Source: Oscillospiraceae bacterium (lineage in GTDB: Bacteria > Bacillota > Clostridia > Oscillospirales > Oscillospiraceae). Taken from it: DNA of 64,000 nt. A program made the position numbers and the translations under genes. Positions within the stretch are counted from its first letter, which is position 1; each line of letters opens with the position of its first letter. Positions 58,315 to 64,000 of this stretch are shown one piece after another. The DNA is taken from contig SVMF01000001.1 of NCBI GenBank assembly GCA_015067565.1, positions 1 to 64,000 on the forward strand, read 5' to 3'. The notes under the pieces were generated by a model. The model ran no database searches, was not told the origin of the DNA, and saw only the letters and a program-made list of their open reading frames with translations.

Positions 58315-58983
58315 TTATGCCTCCAGACATTTCTGCACGAGTGCAAAAATTTCGTTGTGAATGTCCTCGATGGAGCGCATTTTCCCGTCGTGGGAACAGT
58401 CGATGATCGCCCAATTGTAGAACCTTGCTGCCTGCAAACCCGTATTTCTGCAGGTGCGCAAATAATCCATATGCTGCTCGTGGATATCAGCGTGCGTATT
58501 TGTGCTGGCCTCACGCTTGCGCAGCATCTGGTCAGAAAGCTCGGTCGGAACATCCAAATATATGACGAGATCCGGCTTCGGAAGTTCCATATGCTTGTAT
58601 TCAAATTCATACAGCCACTCAAAAAATGCTTCTCGGCTCTGCTCCGGCTCCTTCGAGGCCTGATGCACCGCATTGGAGGTGGTATAGCGGTCAGAGAGCA
58701 TCACACCACCGTTTTTATAATATTCGCCCCAGACCTTGCGATAAGAGGCATAGCGATCGACCGCATAAAAGGTCGATGCGGCATAGGCATTGACATCGGC
58801 AGGTCTCGTGCCGAACTCTCCACCCAGGTACATACGGATCAGGGACGAGGACTGTTCGGAATACTGCGGAAACTCCATCGTACGAAAATCAATATTCATC
58901 GCCTGCAGACGCTGCGTCAGCAGACGGAACTGCGTGGACTTGCCGCTGCCATCCGTTCCTTCAAACACAATCAGCTTACCCAT
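58315..58983 (-). CDS. tmk: Thymidylate kinase
   Basis: A 222-residue dTMP kinase. The P-loop GTDGSGKSTQ (residues about 8-17), the DRYTTSNAVHQ motif and LDVPTELSDQMLRKR LID region are clear. It phosphorylates dTMP to dTDP in DNA precursor synthesis. ATG at 58983 is used because an upstream ATG lacks spacing. Cluster with mltG and DJ-1 genes is on one strand and probably one operon. Confidence 0.93.
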   Translation of the reverse strand: MGKLIVFEGTDGSGKSTQFRLLTQRLQAMNIDFRTMEFPQYSEQSSSLIRMYLGGEFGTRPADVNAYAASTFYAVDRYASYRKVWGEYYKNGGVMLSDRYTTSNAVHQASKEPEQSREAFFEWLYEFEYKHMELPKPDLVIYLDVPTELSDQMLRKREASTNTHADIHEQHMDYLRTCRNTGLQAARFYNWAIIDCSHDGKMRSIEDIHNEIFALVQKCLEA

Positions 58984-58985
58984 TA

Positions 58986-59708
58986 TTATTCCCCTTTCAT
59001 TCTGCATTTCAGTGCCGCAAACACATATTTCGGCAAACGCATCATTCGTCCGATGCGTTTAGGTTCTTTGATCAATCGGTAGAGCCATTCCAGCTGCAGA
59101 CGGATCATCCACTTCGGAGCGCGTTTGACCGTGCCTGCAATACCGTCAAGCGTGCCGCCCAGACCAATCATCAGCTTGACCTGAAGCTCATTTCGATGTG
59201 CATACATGAATTTTTCCTGCTTCGGTGCGCCAAGGCAGACAAACAACGCATCGGTCTTGGCCTCATTGATGCGGCGCACAACCTCAGTCTCATCCTTAAA
59301 ATAACCGTCGGCCATACCGCAAATGCAAAGCTTCGGGCAACGTTCTTTTATCTTTTCTGCTGCAAGCTCTGCGATGCCGGGCTTGCTGCCGAGCAGGTAG
59401 AGGCGCTTTCCCATCTGTTCGAAGATCGGCAGAAGATTCTGCGCAAAATCAATACCCGCCACCTTTTGCTTCAACGGCTTCTTCACGATCTTGGCACCCA
59501 GCACGACACCTGCGCCGTCGGGCAGCACCAGATCCGCGCCGTTGAGCAGTTCGCAAAATGCTGCATCCTTGTACGCCTCATAAGCCATCTCCGCATTCGG
59601 TGTCACACAATATGCAGCTTTTTCGCCCTGTAGAAGGTCTTTTCCGATCTGCAAGGCCTCCTCCATTGTCACGTTATCGTATCCAACGCCCAGAACTTCT
59701 GTCCTCAT
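58986..59708 (-). CDS. WecG/TagA/CpsF family glycosyltransferase
   Basis: A 240-residue transferase of the WecG/TagA family, which moves N-acetylmannosaminuronic acid or ManNAc onto lipid-linked GlcNAc in wall polymer synthesis. Visible are VTPNAEMAYEA, GADLVLPDGAGVVLG, and FVCLGAPKQEKF with MIGLGGTLDGIAGTVKRAP. The ATG at 59708 has GAGG 7 bases before it. Confidence 0.92.
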   Translation of the reverse strand: MRTEVLGVGYDNVTMEEALQIGKDLLQGEKAAYCVTPNAEMAYEAYKDAAFCELLNGADLVLPDGAGVVLGAKIVKKPLKQKVAGIDFAQNLLPIFEQMGKRLYLLGSKPGIAELAAEKIKERCPKLCICGMADGYFKDETEVVRRINEAKTDALFVCLGAPKQEKFMYAHRNELQVKLMIGLGGTLDGIAGTVKRAPKWMIRLQLEWLYRLIKEPKRIGRMMRLPKYVFAALKCRMKGE

Positions 59709-59846
59709 ATGCATACCTCGTCTATTATATTCATTCTTATTTTAACACATTATTTATATTTTGTCTACCCTTTCACATTTTTCTTTCTGATGCATACTAT
59801 GTTGTGAAAGCATATTTTTGCTTGCAATATCTAAGGAGGGATCATC
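59709..59846. promoter_or_regulatory. Divergent promoter region
   Basis: Plus strand TTGTGA-17-CAATAT before the 59847 gene; minus strand TAGACA-17-TAAAAT before the transferase gene. AT-rich, no other feature. Confidence 0.5.
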
Positions 59847-60629
59847 ATGTCTGATATTGGCGTGCAAGGCGATGACCGGATCCGTCAGCCTGTATGCATT
59901 CACACCATGCAGATCACCGATTGTTGCCTTGACAAGGACTGTATCGAGGATCTGCGAGTATACCTAACCGAGCAATCGCAGGCCGCCGTGCAAAGCGCAA
60001 GCAGCACAAAGATTCGCTCAGCAGAGCTGTTGTTTACCACGGTCTCGCTGGAACCGTTGGCCTACAAGAAGGGTTATTACGCAGTCGATCTGACCTTCTA
60101 TTACCGCATTGTGGGCGAAGCACTGCAGGGTGCGATGCGTCCGAGTGCCATTGTGGGATTGTGCATATTTGCAAAAAGAGCCGTCCTCTACGGCGGCAAA
60201 TCGAAGGCAAAGGTTTTCCACAGCACGCAGGAATACCCGACGAGTGAGGAACTTCTGTGCGGAGATCTGCCTGAGGCGGTAGTCGAAGCACTCGATCCCA
60301 TGGTGCTGTCTTCGTGTGTGCGTGAGATCTGCGAGTGCCGCTGCTGCGAGTCGCAGGTTCCCGAAATTCCGCAGTTCATCGAAAATGCCTTTGGTGAAAC
60401 GCTCGTCACCGGCTGCCAGACAAGGCAGCTTTATGTCAGCATCGGGCAGTTCTCAACGGTGCGCCTCGAGCGTGATACACAGTTGTCTGTCCATGCTGAG
60501 GAATATTGCGCTCCGACGCGCGAATGCTGCGATGATGAAGGCTGCGAGGAGGACCCGTGTGAGCTGTTCAGCCGCATTGATTTCCCTATGCAGGCCTTCT
60601 TCCCCGAGTCCAACGGCAATTGTTGCTGA
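59847..60629 (+). CDS. Conserved Clostridia cysteine-rich protein
   Basis: A 260-residue protein of unknown function, rich in cysteine pairs (DCCLDKDC, CECRCCESQ, ECCDDEGCEEDPC, NCC). SMALL parts such as DLTFYYRIVGEA and SIGQFSTVRLERDTQL look like beta strands. AAGGAGGG precedes the ATG. Such proteins are common in Oscillospiraceae; it may bind metal. Confidence 0.7.
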   Translation: MSDIGVQGDDRIRQPVCIHTMQITDCCLDKDCIEDLRVYLTEQSQAAVQSASSTKIRSAELLFTTVSLEPLAYKKGYYAVDLTFYYRIVGEALQGAMRPSAIVGLCIFAKRAVLYGGKSKAKVFHSTQEYPTSEELLCGDLPEAVVEALDPMVLSSCVREICECRCCESQVPEIPQFIENAFGETLVTGCQTRQLYVSIGQFSTVRLERDTQLSVHAEEYCAPTRECCDDEGCEEDPCELFSRIDFPMQAFFPESNGNCC

Positions 60630-60632
60630 CAT

Positions 60633-60665
60633 AAAAAGGGTGCGTGTTGAAACCAACACGCACCC
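60633..60665 (-). terminator. Terminator between convergent genes
   Basis: GGGTGCGTGTT-GAAACC-AACACGCACCC; on the minus strand a TTTTT follows, so it mainly ends the 60673 gene. Confidence 0.8.
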
Positions 60666-60672
60666 AAAAACA

Positions 60673-61596
60673 TTATTCCAAATCAATGCACTTAGGACTT
60701 GCGACCTCTCTTTTGGTGTTGATCAGGAGGCTCACCACACCGAGCCCTGCAAACAGCAGGCCCAGTATAACATCCTTGATCATTGCAGAACGCACCTCTG
60801 CATCGACACGAATGGCATCGATCACAAAGTCGATGCTCTCACCAACCGTCAGATCAATTTCCTTCATAACGTCGATCACAGTTCCGGCAAAATTACCCAG
60901 AAGCACGCCGATGATCACAGCGAGGATCAGAATGACCAGCTTACCCTTGCCGTTCTTGCCCTTCAAGAGGCCGTAGCCCTTTTCCGCGAGGAAGCCGATC
61001 AAAAATCCAACGATGGACGTGATGTAGCCCACAACGATCAAAAGGGCCCAGACGATCGAACCGCCAATGGCACCCAGGAGGGCCCCTGCCGCGCCGGAAA
61101 GGTAGCTGCCGTCTGCCTTTTTGTTCTCGCCTTGGATGGCAAGCTCTTCCTGCAGCTTACGGCCGCAGGCCTCATGGACATACAATGCGACACCGTCAAC
61201 AAGCTTCCAACAACCCTTGTCGAGCAGCATGCCGCAATGGCAGCAGGTATCGATCTTCGATGCGCCGAATTCAGAGAGCTTGGGCAGGAACCATGAAACA
61301 AAGGCCTCGATGCGCTTCATCGTGCCGATCGTGTCGGTAAATACAACGCTGATCCGATCCTCCTGCACAGCGAACTGGCTGACACGGTATTCCTTCTGCA
61401 TAGGAATTTTCTGCATTTCCTCCATCAGCGCATATCGCTTTGTGGCATCTGCAAAACGGGTGGCAAAAACAATCTGCTTGAATCCTGCACCCTCGCTAAG
61501 CGTTGCGCAGTAGCCGTTCATGGTACCGTAGGCTATGCCGTGTCCGGTCTTCATGCCGTACTGCTGGGCCAGGTCACGCAAACCTTTTCCGATCAT
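60673..61596 (-). CDS. Membrane protein with a zinc-like motif
   Basis: A 307-residue protein. The N-terminal half is soluble with a CCHCGMLL...C motif near residue 119 that could bind zinc; the C-terminal half has about four membrane segments (AGALLGAIGGSIVWALLIVVGYI, IVGFLIGFL, LVILILAVIIGVLLGNFAG, VILGLLFAGLGVVSLLI). No function recognised. Confidence 0.6.
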   Translation of the reverse strand: MIGKGLRDLAQQYGMKTGHGIAYGTMNGYCATLSEGAGFKQIVFATRFADATKRYALMEEMQKIPMQKEYRVSQFAVQEDRISVVFTDTIGTMKRIEAFVSWFLPKLSEFGASKIDTCCHCGMLLDKGCWKLVDGVALYVHEACGRKLQEELAIQGENKKADGSYLSGAAGALLGAIGGSIVWALLIVVGYITSIVGFLIGFLAEKGYGLLKGKNGKGKLVILILAVIIGVLLGNFAGTVIDVMKEIDLTVGESIDFVIDAIRVDAEVRSAMIKDVILGLLFAGLGVVSLLINTKREVASPKCIDLE

Positions 61597-61669
61597 AAGT
61601 TTCCCTCTTTTCTATGTATTTTCTTTATCTTATCACAGCGCTCAGGGGTTGTCAACCAAGTACAGATCG

Positions 61670-62467
61670 TCAGTCCTTTTTCCGGACCTCCACCTGCGGA
61701 TAAGGCATGGACAGCCCTCTTGCATCAAATTCTCTCTTGATCTGTTCCGTCACGGCAAAACGCACCTTGGAATAATCCTCATCGTTGACCCAAAGGCGCA
61801 GTAAGTACTCTATCCCGCTGTCGAGATAGTTGTTTACATAGGCTTCGATCAGTTCCTCCTTCAGCCGTTTCGGATGATCGCCTGCGGCCAGCAACGCCTG
61901 CTTAACCGCATCGATATCATCTTCATAAGCCGCACTGACCAGAATATCCACGCGGCGCTTTCCGTTGTCAGAAAAATTGCAGATCCTCGCCGAGGCCGCA
62001 TCGCTGTTCGGGATATAAATATGCTTGCCGTCTGCGGTCTCAATTCTCGTGTAGCTCATAGTGATCTCCTCAACCATGCCACAATCCGAACCGATCTGTA
62101 CGGTATCACCGACACTGAACGGGCGGGTGACAAGCAGCGTCACACCGCCGACCAGATTGCCGAGGGTATTTTGGACCGCAAGGGAAATTGCAAGGGAGAC
62201 CACACTCAAAACGGCGATCAGCGAGCTGACGTCGATCCCAAGACTTCCGGCGCTGACCAAAATGACGACCGAGTAGATCGTGATATGCATGATCGTCTTG
62301 AGCACCGTCAAAATCGTGCGGTCGACCTTGGAGCGTTCCACCGAGCGATCAAATAGTCGAAGGATCAGCTTTGCCACGATAATTCCGACGATCAGAATGA
62401 TCAGCGTCGGCAAAAGCTTATCCAGAGTTTTTTCAGAAAAGAATGCTTTTATTTTTTCCCAGGTCAT
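61670..62467 (-). CDS. mscS: Small-conductance mechanosensitive channel (MscS-like)
   Basis: A 265-residue MscS channel. Three membrane helices precede the beta domain; the pore helix LAVQNTLGNLVGGVTLLV and the downstream PFSVGDTVQIGSDCGMVEEITMSY are hallmark MscS sequences. Its start overlaps the ftsH stop (ATGA). It releases solutes during osmotic downshock. Confidence 0.92.
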   Translation of the reverse strand: MTWEKIKAFFSEKTLDKLLPTLIILIVGIIVAKLILRLFDRSVERSKVDRTILTVLKTIMHITIYSVVILVSAGSLGIDVSSLIAVLSVVSLAISLAVQNTLGNLVGGVTLLVTRPFSVGDTVQIGSDCGMVEEITMSYTRIETADGKHIYIPNSDAASARICNFSDNGKRRVDILVSAAYEDDIDAVKQALLAAGDHPKRLKEELIEAYVNNYLDSGIEYLLRLWVNDEDYSKVRFAVTEQIKREFDARGLSMPYPQVEVRKKD

Positions 62468-64000
62468 TGCGTTTCCTCTCTTTCCGCGCGGACATAGGTC
62501 ATCAGCTCGTCACCGGTAATGGTCTCTTTTTGCAGCAAATACAGTGCAATTTCATCCAGAAGTGCCCGTTTTTCCGTCAAAAGCTGCTTAGCCTGCTCAT
62601 AGCACTCGTTCAGGAGCGACTTGACCTCTTCATCAGCCAGCGCAGCCGTCGCCTGCGAGCAATCCATATAGCTCTGTCCGTCCAGATACTCGTTGTTTTG
62701 CGTAGCTACCGCCATCAGGCCGAGCTTTTCGCTCATGCCCAGCTGCATGACCATCTTCTTAGCCAGCTCCGTTGCTCTTTGAATGTCATTGGCCGCTCCA
62801 CTGGTCTGGATTCCGAAAACCGTTTGCTCGGCCGCTCTGCCACCCAGAAGGGTCTGAAGCTGGATCATCAGCTCCTGCTTGGAGTTAAGATACTTCTCCT
62901 CCTCGGGCATCTGCATGGTGTAGCCGAGCGCGCCGGAGGTATGCGGCACGATCGTGATCTTTGAAACCGGCTGCGTATGCTTGCGCAATGCCGCAACCAA
63001 GGCATGACCAACCTCATGATAAGCCACGATACGCTTCTCAATGTCGGTCAAAACTGTTCCCTTCTTCTCCGTGCCGGCGATTACCGTCTCGAAGGAGACT
63101 AAGAGATCCTGATGATTGACAGCCTTTCTGCCCATACGAACGGCACGCAGTGCCGCCTCATTGACAAGGTTCGCCAGATCCGCGCCAACCGCGCCGGCCG
63201 TTGCCTGCGCCAGCTTGCGCAGATCTACATCCTCGGACAGGCGGATATTTCTCGTGTGGACAAGCAAGGTCTGATAACGACCCTCCAGATTCGGTCTGTC
63301 CACAATGATTCTGCGATCGAAACGACCCGCGCGCAAAAGTGCCTTATCCAGAACCTCCGGGCGGTTCGTTGCCGCAAGGATCACAACACCCTTAGACGAA
63401 TCAAAGCCGTCTATCTCCGCAAGCAACTGGTTCAACGTCTGCTCGCGCTCGTCATTACCGCCAAAGCGGCTGTCGCGGCTGCGGCCAATGGCATCGATCT
63501 CATCAATAAATATGATAGCAGGTGCGACCTTTGCAGCCTCCTGGAACAGATCACGCACGCGGCTTGCACCGACACCGACAAACATCTCCACAAAATCCGA
63601 ACCCGAAATGGAGAAAAACGGCACATGGGCCTCACCTGCCACAGCTTTGGCAAGCAGTGTCTTGCCCGTTCCGGGTGAGCCGACCAAGAGGGCACCCTTG
63701 GGAAGCTTTGCGCCGATGGCGGTATACTTCTTGGGATTGTGCAGGAAATCGATGATTTCCACCAGCGATTCCTTGGCCTCATCCTGGCCTGCCACGTCGC
63801 GGAAGGTCACTCCGGTCTCCTTCTCCATATAGACCTTGGCCTTGCTTTTTCCAATGCTTCCAAGTCCACCTATCCCGCCGCCCGAGCGTTTGCTCGCAAA
63901 ACGCAGAATGAAATAGAACAGCACATACATCAAGATGGGAAGCACAATCCACGAGAGGAAGAACGAGCTGTTCTCCTCCTGTGGCGGCAGTGCCTTGAAT
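62464..64000 (-). CDS. ftsH: ATP-dependent zinc metalloprotease FtsH (N-terminus beyond window)
   Basis: About 512 C-terminal residues are visible; the N-terminus lies past the right edge. The second membrane helix ([16 protein letters not shown]) is followed by the AAA domain: Walker [12 protein letters not shown], Walker [12 protein letters not shown], the second region of homology [18 protein letters not shown], and zinc motif HEVGH. It degrades membrane and regulatory proteins. Confidence 0.95.
   Translation of the reverse strand, partial: FKALPPQEENSSFFLSWIVLPILMYVLFYFILRFASKRSGGGIGGLGSIGKSKAKVYMEKETGVTFRDVAGQDEAKESLVEIIDFLHNPKKYTAIGAKLPKGALLVGSPGTGKTLLAKAVAGEAHVPFFSISGSDFVEMFVGVGASRVRDLFQEAAKVAPAIIFIDEIDAIGRSRDSRFGGNDEREQTLNQLLAEIDGFDSSKGVVILAATNRPEVLDKALLRAGRFDRRIIVDRPNLEGRYQTLLVHTRNIRLSEDVDLRKLAQATAGAVGADLANLVNEAALRAVRMGRKAVNHQDLLVSFETVIAGTEKKGTVLTDIEKRIVAYHEVGHALVAALRKHTQPVSKITIVPHTSGALGYTMQMPEEEKYLNSKQELMIQLQTLLGGRAAEQTVFGIQTSGAANDIQRATELAKKMVMQLGMSEKLGLMAVATQNNEYLDGQSYMDCSQATAALADEEVKSLLNECYEQAKQLLTEKRALLDEIALYLLQKETITGDELMTYVRAEREETQ

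Overview
The window looks like a gut Clostridia chromosome (Firmicutes, probably Oscillospiraceae/Ruminococcaceae). Evidence is strong AGGAGG ribosome sites, TTGACA/TATAAT promoters, near 50% GC and the style of the flanking housekeeping genes. The genus cannot be fixed from sequence alone. From the left edge to about 54.5 kb it is one large temperate siphophage-like prophage (or phage-derived integrative element). The rest, about 54.6-64 kb, is chromosome. The left end of the element lies outside the window.

Layout of the element. 0-3.5 kb (minus strand): a lysogenic accessory operon with a truncated DNA methyltransferase gene, small HTH proteins and unknown genes, headed by a LexA-like S24 repressor. 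3.7-12.8 kb (plus): a Y-family polymerase, a small sigma-like factor, then a recombination/replication set (Gp157, Sak4-like ATPase, DUF669, SF2 helicase, PriCT/RepA-type protein, RusA, DUF1492 regulator). 12.85-13.35 kb: an RNA-rich intergenic region with two promoter-terminator units on the minus strand and an attenuated leader on the plus strand. 13.4-20 kb: HNH nucleases and small terminase, then a SAM cassette (phage-type SAM synthetase, ParB-N6/N4 methyltransferase, radical SAM enzyme, C5 methyltransferase). 20.0-20.5 kb (minus): a small gene behind a SAM-I/IV-type riboswitch with an intrinsic terminator. 20.6-43 kb: large terminase, portal, ClpP-like protease, HK97 capsid, connectors, tail, tape measure, fibres, holin and amidase. 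43-47.6 kb: accessory genes. 47.8-51.6 kb: two tandem large serine recombinases with two small partners. 51.6-54.4 kb: unknown genes and a second sigma-like protein.

The chromosome resumes with tRNA-Arg(ACG), then peptidase U32, mltG, a DJ-1/PfpI protein, thymidylate kinase, a WecG/TagA transferase, a cysteine-rich protein, a membrane protein, an MscS channel and ftsH (cut by the window end).

How it works together. The repressor and polymerase sit at a divergent, probably SOS-responsive switch. A nearly identical bipartite promoter-like motif follows the sigma-like gene and precedes the recombinase operon, which suggests one element-encoded factor may turn on replication and excision together. 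The phage appears to make its own SAM for DNA modification and to sense SAM through the riboswitch on the opposite strand. The riboswitch plus SAM cassette, the minus-strand small RNA unit near 12.9 kb and the shared bipartite motif are the observations most worth following up.
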